The notes under the pieces are model-generated. The model did not search any database, had not been told where the DNA came from, and saw nothing but the letters and a program-made list of their open reading frames with translations. The position numbers and the translations under genes were made by a program. Shown here piece by piece: positions 1 through 11,212 of a DNA stretch of 64,000 bases. Source of the DNA: Terrabacter sp. Ter38 (GTDB taxonomy: Bacteria; Actinomycetota; Actinomycetes; Actinomycetales; Dermatophilaceae); NCBI RefSeq assembly GCF_024519435.1, contig NZ_JALJRZ010000004.1:62001-126000 (forward strand), read 5' to 3'. Every line of letters starts with the position of its first letter. Position 1 is the stretch's first letter.

Positions 1-198
1 GCTGCCCCGCGACTGAGTCCCGCGGCCGCCGCCACCAACCTGCGTACGCCGTGTCGCGAGCGAGCACGGCGGTATCAGGACAGTGCGGCCCGGAGCACGT
101 CGCCGTGGTCGACGACGACGCGACGTCCCGGCCAGGTCCACGCGTCGATCCCCGTCGGCGTCTTCGACCGTCTCGTGGCCCTGCCCGTCGGCGTAGGT
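1..198 (-). other. unassigned stretch with a possible gene tail
   Basis: No complete gene was found. On the minus strand a frame with very high G/C third positions ends in TGA at 77-75 and reads TPTGIDAWTWPGRRVVV followed by DHGDVLRAALS. It has no ATG or GTG start before an in-frame stop inside the hairpin at 199-235. It could be the remnant 3' end of a gene or a chance open frame. I do not recognise the sequence. Confidence 0.25.
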
Positions 199-235
199 CT
201 GCGTCAGTGCCCCGCCTGGCGGGGCACTGACGCAG
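199..235. terminator. perfect 17-18 bp inverted repeat, terminator-like
   Basis: The arms at 199-215 and 219-235 are perfectly complementary around a 3-base loop. No T-run follows, as is common for actinobacterial hairpins. The repeat lies just past the end of the minus-strand reductase gene and could stop transcripts from either side. Confidence 0.6.
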
Positions 236-245
236 AGGACCGGAC

Positions 246-273
246 CCGGGACCGCGCTGGGGCGCGGTCCCGG
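246..273 (-). terminator. hairpin terminator of the aldo/keto reductase gene
   Basis: A 12-bp perfect stem (246-257 with 262-273) closes a TGGG loop 21 bases beyond the stop codon of the reductase at 294. A GGCATAC motif follows at 280. Confidence 0.6.
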
Positions 274-293
274 CCAGACGGCATACGCCATCG

Positions 294-1337
294 TCAGTGG
301 GCGCTGGAGGTCTTCCAGAGGTTGATGCCGCCCTCGACCGCGTGCTGGTCGATCGTGTCGAGCTCCTCCTGCGAGAAGTCGAGGTGGTCGAGCGAGCCGA
401 GGCTGTCCTCGAGCTGGGCGACCGACGAGGCGCCGATGAGCACCGACGTGACGCGCTGGTCGCGCAGGATCCACGCGAGCGCCATCTGCGCGAGCGACTG
501 GCCGCGCGACTGCGCCATCTCGTCGAGGGCGCGGATGTGCGTGAGGTTCTGCTCGGTCAGCAGGTCGGTCGAGAGCGACTTGTCCTGCGACGCGCGCGAG
601 CCCTCCGGGACGCCGTCGAGGTACTTGCTCGTGAGCATGCCCTGGGCGAGCGGGCTGAACGCGATGCAGCCGACGCCCTCGTCGCCGAGCACGTCGAGCA
701 GGTCCTCCTCGACCCAGCGGTTGAGCATCGAGTAGCTGGGCTGGTGGATGAGCAGCGGCGTGCCCAGGGCGCGGAGGATCTCGACGGCCTCGCGCGTGCG
801 CGGACCCGAGTAGGAGGAGATGCCGGCATACAGCGCCTTGCCCTGGCGGACCGCGGTGTCGAGCGCGCCCATCGTCTCCTCGAGGGGCGTCGTCTCATCG
901 AAGCGGTGGGAGTAGAAGATGTCGACGTAGTCGACGCCCATCCGGGCGAGGGACTGGTCGAGCGAGGACAGGACGTACTTGCGGCTGCCACCGCCCTGGC
1001 CGTAAGGGCCGGGCCACATGTCGTAGCCCGCCTTCGTCGACAGGATCAGCTCGTCGCGGTAGCGCTTGAAGTCCTGCGCGTAGATGGTGCCGAAGTTGCG
1101 CTCGGCGCTGCCGTAGGGCGGTCCGTAGTTGTTGGCGAGGTCGAAGTGCGTGACGCCGAGGTCGAACGCGCGGCGCAGCGTCGCGCGCTGGCGGTCGAGG
1201 GGCACGTCGTCGCCGAAGTTGTGCCACAGCCCGAGCGAGACGGCCGGGAGGTCGAGCCCCGAACGGCCGGTGCGGCGGTAGGTCATCGAGTCGTAGCGGC
1301 TGCGTGAGGCCTGGTAGTCGTCGGCGTGAAGAGTCAT
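294..1337 (-). CDS. aldo/keto reductase, YghZ (L-glyceraldehyde 3-phosphate reductase) type
   Basis: This is a soluble NADPH-dependent aldo/keto reductase of 347 residues. The sequence follows E. coli YghZ closely: [17 protein letters not shown] near the N-terminus, [10 protein letters not shown] with the catalytic Asp and Tyr, [20 protein letters not shown] with the catalytic Lys, and IFYSHR with the catalytic His. The C-terminal SVLIGASS segment is the usual phosphate-binding loop of NADPH. Family members reduce L-glyceraldehyde 3-phosphate and other aldehydes, including methylglyoxal. The ATG at 1337 gives [24 protein letters not shown], the usual length for the family; an in-frame ATG at 1373 and another at 1286 are possible. 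The gene is divergent from coxS, with no functional link evident. Confidence 0.9.
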   Translation of the reverse strand: MTLHADDYQASRSRYDSMTYRRTGRSGLDLPAVSLGLWHNFGDDVPLDRQRATLRRAFDLGVTHFDLANNYGPPYGSAERNFGTIYAQDFKRYRDELILSTKAGYDMWPGPYGQGGGSRKYVLSSLDQSLARMGVDYVDIFYSHRFDETTPLEETMGALDTAVRQGKALYAGISSYSGPRTREAVEILRALGTPLLIHQPSYSMLNRWVEEDLLDVLGDEGVGCIAFSPLAQGMLTSKYLDGVPEGSRASQDKSLSTDLLTEQNLTHIRALDEMAQSRGQSLAQMALAWILRDQRVTSVLIGASSVAQLEDSLGSLDHLDFSQEELDTIDQHAVEGGINLWKTSSAH

Positions 1338-1472
1338 GCGACCCAGTCTCGTCCCCATGGCGTATGCCGCCAAAGCCGGCTCACGCTGCGGCCGTCGCCT
1401 CCTCCGGCTGGGGATCCGATGCGGCCCGCCTGCGGGTGCCCTGCGGATGTGGAGGGTTTCTCCCGTTGCCCT

Positions 1473-1527
1473 TGTGCAGTAGTTGAACGCGAGTCAGACT
1501 GCGCGTGGGGAAGTCAACGATGTCAAC
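1473..1527 (+). promoter_or_regulatory. candidate promoter and operator of the cox operon
   Basis: TTGTGC (1473-1478) and CAGACT (1495-1500) are 16 bases apart and resemble -35 and -10 boxes. Just past the predicted start point sit two direct GTCAAC hexamers at 1513-1518 and 1522-1527, 9 bp apart, which could be a regulator site. All of this is inference from pattern. Confidence 0.35.
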
Positions 1528-1553
1528 TGCAGCGTGGCAGGAGGACCGACAGC

Positions 1554-2074
<521 letters not shown>

Positions 2075-2078
<4 letters not shown>

Positions 2079-4576
2079 CGATCACCGAGGACCGCGCGGC
2101 GGACGCCGCGACACCCGAGATCGGCAGGGCGCGCACCCGCAAGGAGGACGCGCGCCTCATCACCGGACGCACCCGGTGGACCGACAACATCCAGCTCCCC
2201 GGGATGCTCCACCTCGCCATGGTGCGCAGCCCCTTCGCCCACGCCACCATCACCGCGATCAACACCGACGAGGCGAGGAAGGCCCCCGGCGTCGTCGGGG
2301 TCGTGACCGGCGCGGACATCAAGGACGTCCAGGGCGCCGTCGCCAACGCGTGGCCGATCACGGCTGACCAGAAGACCCCGGACCACCTGCCGGTGGTCGT
2401 CGAACATGTGGCCTGTGCGGGCGAGATCGTCGCCGTCGTCGCGGCCCGCACCGCCGCCGAGGCGAGGGACGCGGCCGAGCTCGTCGACGTCGACTACGAC
2501 GAGCTGCCCGCGGTCCTCGACCTCAAGGAGGCGGTCAAGGACGAGGTGCTCGCGCACCCGGCCCTCGGCACCAACACCTCCGCGGTGTGGACCCTGGACT
2601 CGGCCGCCCAGGGGTCGGGCACCGACGTCGAGGACGAGATCGCCGCTGCCCGCAGCGACGGCGTCGTCATCGAGCGCGAGTTCCGCCAGCAGCGGCTCAT
2701 CCCCGCGTTCATGGAGCCGCGGTCGACCGTGTGCGACCCGACCGGCGAGCAGATGACGGTCTGGACCTCGACCCAGGTGCCGCACATCCTGCGCTTCCTC
2801 GTGGCCGCGACGACCGGCATCCCGGAGTCCAAGGTGCGGATCATCGCGCCCGACGTCGGCGGCGGCTTCGGCGGCAAGCTGCAGACGACTCCCGAGGAGT
2901 TCGCCACGATCGCCGTGGCCCGCCGGCTCGGGAAGCCGTGCAAGTACACCGAGACGCGCAGCGAGTCCCTGCTCTCCGGCCACCACGGCCGCGACCAGTG
3001 GCAGAAGCTGACGCTGAGCGCCCGCAAGGACGGCACCGTCACCGGCCTCAAGGTCGAGCTGCTCGCCGACCTCGGCGCGTACATCGGGGTCGTCGGCGGC
3101 GGCGTACCGGTGCTCGGCGCGTGGATGTTCAACTCCATCTACAAGTTCGCCGCCTACCACTTCACCGTGCGGACGATGCTGACGAACAAGACCTGGGTCG
3201 ACGCCTACCGCGGCGCCGGTCGCCCGGAGGCGACCTTCGCCATCGAGCGGATGATGGACGAGCTCGCGGCCGAGCTCGGACGCGACCCGCTCGAGGTGCG
3301 CGAGCAGAACTGGATCACCCACGACGAGTTCCCCTTCACCTCCGTCGCGGGCATGACCTACGACACGGGCAACTACGAGGCCGCCACGGCCAAGGCGAAG
3401 GCGCTCTTCGGCTACGACGAGCTGCGCGCCGAGCAGCGGCGCCGCCGCGAGAGCAAGGACCCGGTCCAGCTCGGCATCGGCATCTCGACGTTCACCGAGA
3501 TGTGCGGCCTCGCGCCGTCCCGCATCCTCGGCACGCTCAACTACGGCGCGGGCGGCTGGGAGAGCGCCAGCATCCGGATGCTCGCCACCGGCAAGGTGGA
3601 GGTCCTCACCGGCGTCTCGCCGCACGGGCAGGGCCATGAGACGGCGTGGAGCCAGATCGTCGCCGACCGGCTCGGGGTGCCCTTCGAGGACGTCGAGGTG
3701 CTGCACGGCGACACCCAGATCTCGTCCAAGGGCATGGACACCTACGGCTCGCGCTCCCTCGTCGTGGGCGCCGAGGCCGTCGTCCGCGCCGCCGACAAGG
3801 TCATCGACAAGGCCAAGGTCGTCGCGGCCCACCTCCTCGAGGCGAGCGTCGACGACATCGAGTTCACGGCCGGGAAGTTCGGCGTCAAGGGCACCGACAA
3901 GGGCGTCACCATGCCCGAGGTGGCGCTCGCGACGTGGACGGGTCACAACCTGCCCGACGGCGTCGAGCCGAGCCTCGACGCGGACGCGACCTTCGACCCC
4001 GAGAACTTCTCGTTCCCGCACGGCACCCACCTGTGCGCGATGGAGGTCGACACCGAGACCGGTGCCACGTCGATGCGCAAGTACGTCTGCGTCGACGACA
4101 TCGGCACCATCATCAACCCGCTCATCGTCGAGGGGCAGGTCCACGGCGGCCTCGTCCAGGGCATCGCGCAGGCGCTCTGGGAAGGCGCCGAGTACGACGA
4201 CCAGGGCACGCTCGTGACCGGCTCGTTCGTCGACTACACGCTTCCGACCTCGGCCGACACGATCAGCTTCGTCACCGACCACACGACCTCCCCCTCCACG
4301 TACACCGCACTGGGCACCAAGGGAGTCGGTGAGGCCGGCGCGATCGCGTCGACGCCCGCCGTCGTCAACGCGATCGTCGACGCGGTGCGACCCCTCGGGG
4401 TCGACGACGTCGTCATGCCGTGCACCCCGGAGCGCGTGTGGAAGGCCATCCAGGCCGGCCGCGCGGTGTCGACCGAGGGTGACCGCGACGCGCAGCCGCA
4501 CTTCGACGAAGGTGCGCCCAACCAGGACCCCGGGGCCGCGAGTCCCGAGTCCACGAGCGACGGGAGCCAGTCGTGA
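2075..4576 (+). CDS. coxL: CO dehydrogenase/xanthine oxidase family, molybdopterin large subunit (form II)
   Basis: This is the catalytic Mo-cytosine-dinucleotide subunit, 833 residues, normal for CoxL. Cofactor-binding segments such as [10 protein letters not shown] are present. The active-site loop reads AYRGAGR (residues 377-383). Form I, true CO-oxidising CoxL, has AYXCSFR with a cysteine that ligands copper, so this protein lacks that cysteine and falls in the form II group. Form II substrates are mostly unproven, and aldehydes, purines or other heterocycles are possible. The gene overlaps coxS upstream by 4 bp (ATGA) and coxM downstream by 4 bp (GTGA). An Asp/Glu/Ser-rich tail after about residue 800 looks dispensable. 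Confidence 0.93.
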
Positions 4577-5430
4577 TCCCCGCCCAGTTCGACTACCTCG
4601 CTCCGACGTCGGTGGCGGACGCCGTCGCGGCGCTCGCCGAGCACGGCGACGAGGCCAAGGTGCTCGCGGGCGGTCAGTCGCTGCTGCCGATCCTGCGCAT
4701 GCGGCTCAACGCGCCCGGGGTCGTCATCGACCTCGGTCGTATCCCCGAGCTGCAGGGCGTCTCCGAGGACGGTGACCACCTCGTCATCGGAGCCATGACG
4801 ACGTATGCCGCCGTGCTGGCCTCGGAGGCCGTGACCACGCACGCGGCCCTGCTGTCCAAGGCGATCGCGACCGTCGCCGACCCGCAGATCCGCCACCGCG
4901 GCACCGTCGGCGGTGCGCTCGTGCACGCCGACCCGGCGGGTGACGTCGGGGCCCCGGCCCTCGCGCTGGGCGCCGAGCTCGTCATCGCGGGCGCGGACGG
5001 CTCCACCCGCACCGTCGCGGCCGAGGACTTCTTCGAGGATCTCTTCGCGACAGCCGTCGGCGAGGGCGAGCTGCTGACCCAGATCCGCATCCCGAAGCAC
5101 ACGGGCTGGGGCGCGCACTACGAGAAGTTCGTCCGGGTCAGCCACCAGTGGTCGATCGTCGGCGTCGCGGCCACCGTGCGCAGCGAGGGAGGCTCGATCG
5201 CCGAGGCTCGGGTCGGCCTGACGAACATGGGCTCGACGCCGCTGCGGGCGCGCTCGGTCGAGGAGGCCCTCGTCGGGCAGCCCGCGACCGACGAGGCCGT
5301 CCGTGCGGCGGTCGCGTCGGTGAACGACGGCACCAACCCGCCGTCGGACCTCAACGGCGACGCCGACTACCGCAAGCACCTCGCCACGGTGCTGACGCGG
5401 CGCGCGGTCCTCGCCGCGGCAGGAGCGTGA
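4573..5430 (+). CDS. coxM: CO dehydrogenase/xanthine oxidase family, FAD-binding medium subunit
   Basis: The FAD subunit (285 residues) takes electrons from CoxS. It carries the two flavin-binding motifs of the family, AGGQSLLP at residues 36-43 and TVGGALVHADPAGD at about 112-125, in the vanillyl-alcohol-oxidase-type FAD fold. The GTG start overlaps the coxL stop. A CoxG-like gene follows 7 bases after the stop, so all four genes read as one operon. The final electron acceptor cannot be told from sequence. Confidence 0.93.
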   Translation: MIPAQFDYLAPTSVADAVAALAEHGDEAKVLAGGQSLLPILRMRLNAPGVVIDLGRIPELQGVSEDGDHLVIGAMTTYAAVLASEAVTTHAALLSKAIATVADPQIRHRGTVGGALVHADPAGDVGAPALALGAELVIAGADGSTRTVAAEDFFEDLFATAVGEGELLTQIRIPKHTGWGAHYEKFVRVSHQWSIVGVAATVRSEGGSIAEARVGLTNMGSTPLRARSVEEALVGQPATDEAVRAAVASVNDGTNPPSDLNGDADYRKHLATVLTRRAVLAAAGA

Positions 5431-5437
5431 TCGTCGG

Positions 5438-6199
5438 ATGGACCTGACGCACTCCTTCAGCGTGCCGACCTCCGTCGACGACGCCTGGGCCCTCTTCATG
5501 GACCTCGAGCGCGTGGGCAGCTGCTTCCCCGGGGCGACCGTGACGGAGGTGACCGACGACGGCTTCTCCGGCACGGTCAAGGTCAAGCTGGGGCCGATCG
5601 CGCTCGTCTACTCCGGGTCGGGCTCGTTCGTCGAGCGCGACGACGCCGCGCACCACGCCGTCATCGAGGCCAAAGGCAAGGACAAACGGGGCAACGGCAC
5701 GGCCGGCGCCACCGTGACGATCACCCTGAGCCCCGACGGCGACGGCACCCGCGCCGACGTCGTCACCGACCTCGCCGTCACCGGCAAGCCGGCGCAGTTC
5801 GGCCGCGGTGTCATGCAGGACGTGTCCGACAAGCTGCTCAACGCGTTCGTCGCGTGCATCGAGAAGCAGCTGACCGGTCCGTCGGCCGAGCCGGAGGCCG
5901 CCCCGGCGGCGGCCGGCGCTTCGGCGGGCGCGTCGGCGGGGGCTTCGGCTGGCGCGGGCTACGTCGAGACGGGGTCGGATGCGCTCGCCGCGGACACCGG
6001 TCCGCAGGTCGGTGTCACCGCCGCGGCGGCCCACACGTCGCCGTCCCCGCGCCGGGTCCCGGCCTCCGTCGAGGAGGACGCGCCCCTCGACCTCGGTTCG
6101 GCAGTGATGCCCGTGCTGGTCCAGCGGTATGCCGGTTACGCAGCGGCTGCCGCCATCGGGGTCGTCATCGGCTGGCTCATCGGCCACCGGGGCGACTGA
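5438..6199 (+). CDS. coxG: CoxG-like SRPBCC protein with C-terminal membrane anchor
   Basis: This 253-residue protein starts MDLTHSFSVPTSVDDAWALF and continues VGSCFPGATVTEV, matching the START-like SRPBCC fold of CoxG proteins (about residues 1-150). An Ala/Ser/Gly-rich linker follows, then one hydrophobic helix (YAGYAAAAAIGVVIGWLIG) at the extreme C-terminus. In Oligotropha, CoxG recruits CO dehydrogenase to the membrane. The lone terminal helix here fits the same anchoring role; that is inference for this enzyme. It is the last gene of the operon, followed by a hairpin. Confidence 0.85.
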   Translation: MDLTHSFSVPTSVDDAWALFMDLERVGSCFPGATVTEVTDDGFSGTVKVKLGPIALVYSGSGSFVERDDAAHHAVIEAKGKDKRGNGTAGATVTITLSPDGDGTRADVVTDLAVTGKPAQFGRGVMQDVSDKLLNAFVACIEKQLTGPSAEPEAAPAAAGASAGASAGASAGAGYVETGSDALAADTGPQVGVTAAAAHTSPSPRRVPASVEEDAPLDLGSAVMPVLVQRYAGYAAAAAIGVVIGWLIGHRGD

Positions 6200-6213
6200 C
6201 CCCAGCACGTGCA

Positions 6214-6245
6214 GCAGGCCCGGTCGCGCTCCCGGCCGGGCCTGC
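6214..6245 (+). terminator. terminator of the cox operon
   Basis: A 10-bp perfect stem (6214-6223 with 6236-6245) lies 15 bases after the coxG stop. The GGCATAC motif overlaps its 3' foot at 6246. Confidence 0.6.
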
Positions 6246-6311
6246 GGCATACCCGAGGGGTCCGGTGGCGTTGGACCTGACGAGACCCCGTCCCCGAACC
6301 CCAGGAGAGTC

Positions 6312-6980
6312 ATGTCCCGCGTCATCCTCATCGGCGGCCACGGCAAGGTCGCGCTGCTCGCCGCCCCGCTGCTCGTCTCCGACGGCCACGACGTCACCTC
6401 GGTCGTGCGCAACCCCGACCACGCGGCCGACGTCGAGGCGACCGGTGCCACCGCTGTCGTGCTCGACGTCGAGCACGCCACGACCGAGCAGATCGCCGAG
6501 CTCGTGCGCGGCAGCGACGTCGTCGTGTGGTCGGCCGGCGCCGGCGGCGGCAGCCCCGAGCGGACGTATGCCGTCGACCGCGACGCGGCGATCCGCTCGA
6601 TGGACGCCGCGGGGCAGGCGGGCGTCGGGCGCTACGTCACGGTCTCCTACTTCGGAGCCGGTCCCGACCACGGCATCCCCGAGGACCACTTCTTCCACGC
6701 GTACGCCGAGGCCAAGACCGCGGCCGACGAGCACCTCCGGGGGACCGACCTCGCGTGGACGATCCTGCGGCCGAGCGCCCTGACCACCGATGCGGCGACC
6801 GGGCACATCGAGACGGGTGAGGGCGTCGTGGCCGGAAGGGTCTCGCGCGACAACGTCGCCCACGTCATCCGCGCTGTCGTCGAGCACCCCGACACGACGG
6901 CCCGGCGCATCCTGCCCTTCAACGACGGCTACCAGCCCATCGGCGAGGTCGTCACCAACCCCACCTCCCCAGCCGAGTGA
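6312..6980 (+). CDS. NAD(P)-binding SDR-like protein (NmrA/YwnB type)
   Basis: This is a 222-residue Rossmann protein. SRVILIGGHGKVALLAAPLL is the N-terminal dinucleotide-binding loop, with VVRNP for the adenosine end. SYFGAG is followed by a Tyr-containing stretch AYAEAKTAADEHL and LRPSALT, as in atypical short-chain dehydrogenases of the NAD(P)H-binding (pfam13460-like) group. Such proteins act as oxidoreductases or redox sensors; the substrate is unknown. The ATG at 6312 follows AGGAG at 6303-6307. It is a separate unit behind the cox terminator and converges on the next gene. Confidence 0.8.
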   Translation: MSRVILIGGHGKVALLAAPLLVSDGHDVTSVVRNPDHAADVEATGATAVVLDVEHATTEQIAELVRGSDVVVWSAGAGGGSPERTYAVDRDAAIRSMDAAGQAGVGRYVTVSYFGAGPDHGIPEDHFFHAYAEAKTAADEHLRGTDLAWTILRPSALTTDAATGHIETGEGVVAGRVSRDNVAHVIRAVVEHPDTTARRILPFNDGYQPIGEVVTNPTSPAE

Positions 6981-7052
6981 GCGCTCCGTCCCACGTGACT
7001 GGCTCGCGTCGGACCGCGTCCTCGCTCGACGGTGACCGGGCGCGCGCTCGAC

Positions 7053-8009
7053 TCAGGGGCGGGCGAGGTGCTCGGCGATGACGAGGTCCTGCCAGGCCAT
7101 GCCGACGCTCTTGAAGACGTTGGGCCGGTCGGTCGCCCGCTCGACCCGGCCGCGCACGAGATCGGCGAGCGTCCGCACGTCACCCCAGTCCAGCGCGCCC
7201 TGCGCGGCGGCGAGGATGACGTCGCCCGCCTCGCGGTGCGCCGTGCCGATGTCCTCGACGACGACGAGCGAGCGACCGAGCAGCGCCGAGCCGAGCTCGC
7301 GCCGGTGCGGCTCGTGCGACCCGATGGCCACGACGCAGGCGCCATCGGCCACCCAGTCGTCGCCGAGCACCGGGGTCGCGGCCGACGTCGCCGTCACGAC
7401 GACCTGCGCCTCGCGCACGGCTGCCTCGACCTCCTGCGGGTCGTCGACGGTGAGCCCGCGGGTGGTGAGCCGGTGCGTCGAGGCCAGCCCCGAGATCCGT
7501 TGCGCGGTCGCTCGCGCCGCATCACCCCGCCGGCCGACGACGGTCACGGCGGTCGTGGGCCGGATGGCGAGCAGCGCCTCCGCGTGACCGAGGGCCTGGG
7601 GTCCGCTGCCGAAGATGACGGCCGACTCGACCTCGTCCGGGGCGAGCGCGTCCATGGCGACGGCGGAGACCGCCGGGGTGCGCAGCGACGTGACGGCGGT
7701 GCCGTCGACGAGCACCGACGGCGCCAGAGTGTCCGCGTCCATGAGGACGTAGACCGCCTGGACGCGGTCGAGGCCACGCGCCGCGTTTCCCGGTGCGACG
7801 GTGAGCACCTTGACCCCAGCCGCGCGGCCGTTCGTCGACGGCATGACGAGCAGCTGTCCGCTGCCGTCACCGACGTCGGCGACGAGCCGGGCGGGGTCCG
7901 ACGCCGGGTCGAGGCCGTCAGCGAGCTCGCGACGGATCAGCCTGCGGGCGCGGTCGGGGGAGAGGGTCCGGCGCACGGCGGCGGCGTCGACCCAGCGCGG
8001 CTGCTGCAC
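7053..8009 (-). CDS. ornithine cyclodeaminase / mu-crystallin family protein
   Basis: This 318-residue NAD(P)-dependent protein has the family Rossmann motif FGSGPQALGHAEALL in the middle. The substrate-binding half ahead of it includes LVMPSTNGRAAGVKVLTV and DGTAVTSLRTPAVSA, where the conserved Lys and the Arg-Thr-Pro(Ala) loop are visible. Family members include ornithine cyclodeaminase, alanine dehydrogenase and imine/ketimine reductases, and the sequence does not decide between them. The GTG at 8009 is preferred because it sits directly behind the upstream gene's TGA with a GAGG-type ribosome site; the open frame extends further but overlaps that gene. Confidence 0.85.
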   Translation of the reverse strand: MQQPRWVDAAAVRRTLSPDRARRLIRRELADGLDPASDPARLVADVGDGSGQLLVMPSTNGRAAGVKVLTVAPGNAARGLDRVQAVYVLMDADTLAPSVLVDGTAVTSLRTPAVSAVAMDALAPDEVESAVIFGSGPQALGHAEALLAIRPTTAVTVVGRRGDAARATAQRISGLASTHRLTTRGLTVDDPQEVEAAVREAQVVVTATSAATPVLGDDWVADGACVVAIGSHEPHRRELGSALLGRSLVVVEDIGTAHREAGDVILAAAQGALDWGDVRTLADLVRGRVERATDRPNVFKSVGMAWQDLVIAEHLARP

Positions 8010-8010
8010 C

Positions 8011-8241
8011 TCAGTCCTCGCTCGCGCTCGAGCGGGCGCGCTCGACCCGCACCGGGTCGACGGCATACGCCGGCGTCAGCGCGACGAGCGTGCCGTCGCC
8101 CTCGGCGTCGAAGCGCCACGAGAAGGGCTCGGGGGTCACGTGCGGAGGCAGTCGGAGCGCCGGCTCGCCCACGGACGCGGCCAGCGCCCGCGCGACGGAC
8201 GGCGGGAGCGGGACGTGGACATCGGCACTGACCTGGGGCAC
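8011..8241 (-). CDS. hypothetical small protein, 76 aa
   Basis: I do not recognise this protein. It would start at GTG 8241 and read [20 protein letters not shown], then a Pro-rich middle ([14 protein letters not shown]) and an acidic-to-basic tail. It shows no membrane segment or motif. Support comes from coding-like third positions, from TACAGT six bases upstream (leaderless pattern) and from its stop lying one base before the start of the downstream cyclodeaminase-like gene, implying one transcript. Confidence 0.5.
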   Translation of the reverse strand: MPQVSADVHVPLPPSVARALAASVGEPALRLPPHVTPEPFSWRFDAEGDGTLVALTPAYAVDPVRVERARSSASED

Positions 8242-8247
8242 TCCTCG

Positions 8248-8253
8248 ACTGTA
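8248..8253 (-). promoter_or_regulatory. -10 box for a leaderless transcript (start 8241)
   Basis: TACAGT on the minus strand, six bases before the GTG at 8241. Confidence 0.4.
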
Positions 8254-8402
8254 GGTGTCGGCGTCGGGTGCCGCCCGTCCGGGCTGTGCTGGGGGGCCCG
8301 GATCCACGCATGTGCGCGTCGGTGCCCCCGGGACGTAGGCTCGAGCGGATCGCCCACCACCCCGGGCGGCAGCCGTCAACGACGACACGAAGTCAGGACT
8401 CC

Positions 8403-9776
<1,374 letters not shown>

Positions 9777-9850
9777 CGCCGCACGGCTAGGCTGAGGACG
9801 TATGCCGTCCGGCCGAGTCACCGTGCGTGGTTCGGGCCCGTGTCGGTCGG

Positions 9851-11170
9851 TCAGCGGTGGTGGGCCTCGGCGCTGCTGACCGGATAGGTCTGTCCCGCAA
9901 CGTATCTCGCGTACATGTCACCCGTCGCTCCACCCTCACGAGCGACCTCGGCGAAGAAGCGCCCCGAGTCACGGACCGTGCGTGCCTGCGTCTCGTAGTC
10001 GAGGGCCACGAGACCGAACCGCGGCCCCTCACCCTCGTTCCACTCCCAGTTGTCGACGAAGCACCAGTGGTAGTAGCGATCGACCGGAACCCCTTGAGCC
10101 CGAACGTCCCTCAGGACCGACAGGTGCTCCCAGAGGTATCGCGACCGGAAGGCGTCGGCGGCGTCGCAGGTGCCGTTCTCGGTGACCCAGACCGGGAGCC
10201 GGTAGGTCTCCCACGCCCACCTGGCCGTCTCACCGAGCCCGGCGGCATACACCTCCCAGCCGAGGTCGTTGACCGGGACGCCCGGCGGCGTGCCGTCGTC
10301 GAAGCGCGTCACCGTGGTGCGGGAGTAGTAGTTGAGCCCGAAGAAGTCGGCGTAGCGCCCGGGGGCGATCCCCGGCGGCCGGCGGAGCGGCGGCGCGAAC
10401 TCCCCGGTCGTCATCGCCCGCACGATCGCGTCCTGGAAGAGGTGGCGCATGACGGGCGTCAGCGCCCGGTGCCACGGGTTGCGGGCGTTGCCCGGCCGGA
10501 AGGGCCGCAGGTGGTGGGCGACCCCGACCATGGTGTCCGGCGCGGGCCGCAGTGCGTGGATGAGGGCGTACGCCCGGATGTGCGCGGTCGCGAGCACGCC
10601 GTAGACCCGCATCCCCTCGCGGAGGCTCCGGTGGCCCGGCGGGAAGTCGCCGAAGACGTGGGCGCCCGTGACGTAGACGTTCGGCTCGTTGATCGTCACC
10701 CACTCCGCGACGAGGTCGCCGAGTCGTGTCACGACCTCGCTGACGAAGCGCTCCCACACCCACAGGGCGCCGGGCGCGAGCCACCCGCCGTCGCGCTCGA
10801 ACCACAGCGGGTGGCTGAAGTGGTGCAGCGTCACGAGGGGGCGGATCCCCTTGGCGCGCAGGAGCTCCAGCTCCTCTCGGTAGCGGGCGAACGCGGCGTC
10901 GTCCCACACGCCCGGACGCGGCTCGAGGCGCGCCCACTCCACGCTCATCCGGTAGACCTGCACCCCGAGGGAGGCCATCAGCTCGGTGTCCTCGCGCCAG
11001 CGCCGCCAGTGGTCGGTGGCGCGCCGTGGCGTCGAGCCGTCGGCGATGGTGCCCGGGCGGTCCGCCCAGTCGGTCCAGCTGCTCTCGACGTCGCCGCCCT
11101 CGACCTGAGTGGCCGCGGTCGCGACGCCGAGCAGCAGCCCGTCGAGCCGGAAGCCGTCAGCGGTCGCCAT
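9851..11170 (-). CDS. glycoside hydrolase family 1 beta-glycosidase
   Basis: This 439-residue TIM-barrel enzyme retains the GH1 catalytic pair: the acid/base Glu162 in VTINEPNVY and the nucleophile Glu331 in VWVTENGT. The N-terminal GVATAATQVEGG and the late WCFVDNWEWNEG are the substrate-pocket segments of the family. It has no signal peptide, so it probably acts on imported or intracellular glycosides; the exact sugar is not readable. The ATG at 11170 was chosen because family homology begins at MATADGFRLDGLLLGVATAA. It is divergent from moeA, with 42 bases between the starts. Confidence 0.93.
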   Translation of the reverse strand: MATADGFRLDGLLLGVATAATQVEGGDVESSWTDWADRPGTIADGSTPRRATDHWRRWREDTELMASLGVQVYRMSVEWARLEPRPGVWDDAAFARYREELELLRAKGIRPLVTLHHFSHPLWFERDGGWLAPGALWVWERFVSEVVTRLGDLVAEWVTINEPNVYVTGAHVFGDFPPGHRSLREGMRVYGVLATAHIRAYALIHALRPAPDTMVGVAHHLRPFRPGNARNPWHRALTPVMRHLFQDAIVRAMTTGEFAPPLRRPPGIAPGRYADFFGLNYYSRTTVTRFDDGTPPGVPVNDLGWEVYAAGLGETARWAWETYRLPVWVTENGTCDAADAFRSRYLWEHLSVLRDVRAQGVPVDRYYHWCFVDNWEWNEGEGPRFGLVALDYETQARTVRDSGRFFAEVAREGGATGDMYARYVAGQTYPVSSAEAHHR

Positions 11171-11199
11171 GCCGCTCAACGTACCGGCGCCCGATGCGA

Positions 11200-11205
11200 C
11201 AGACT
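11200..11205 (+). promoter_or_regulatory. -10-like CAGACT ahead of moeA
   Basis: CAGACT is spaced seven bases before GTG 11213. The same hexamer precedes mobA and the Fpg/Nei gene at the same distance, consistent with leaderless starts. Confidence 0.35.
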
Positions 11206-11212
11206 GGCGCCC

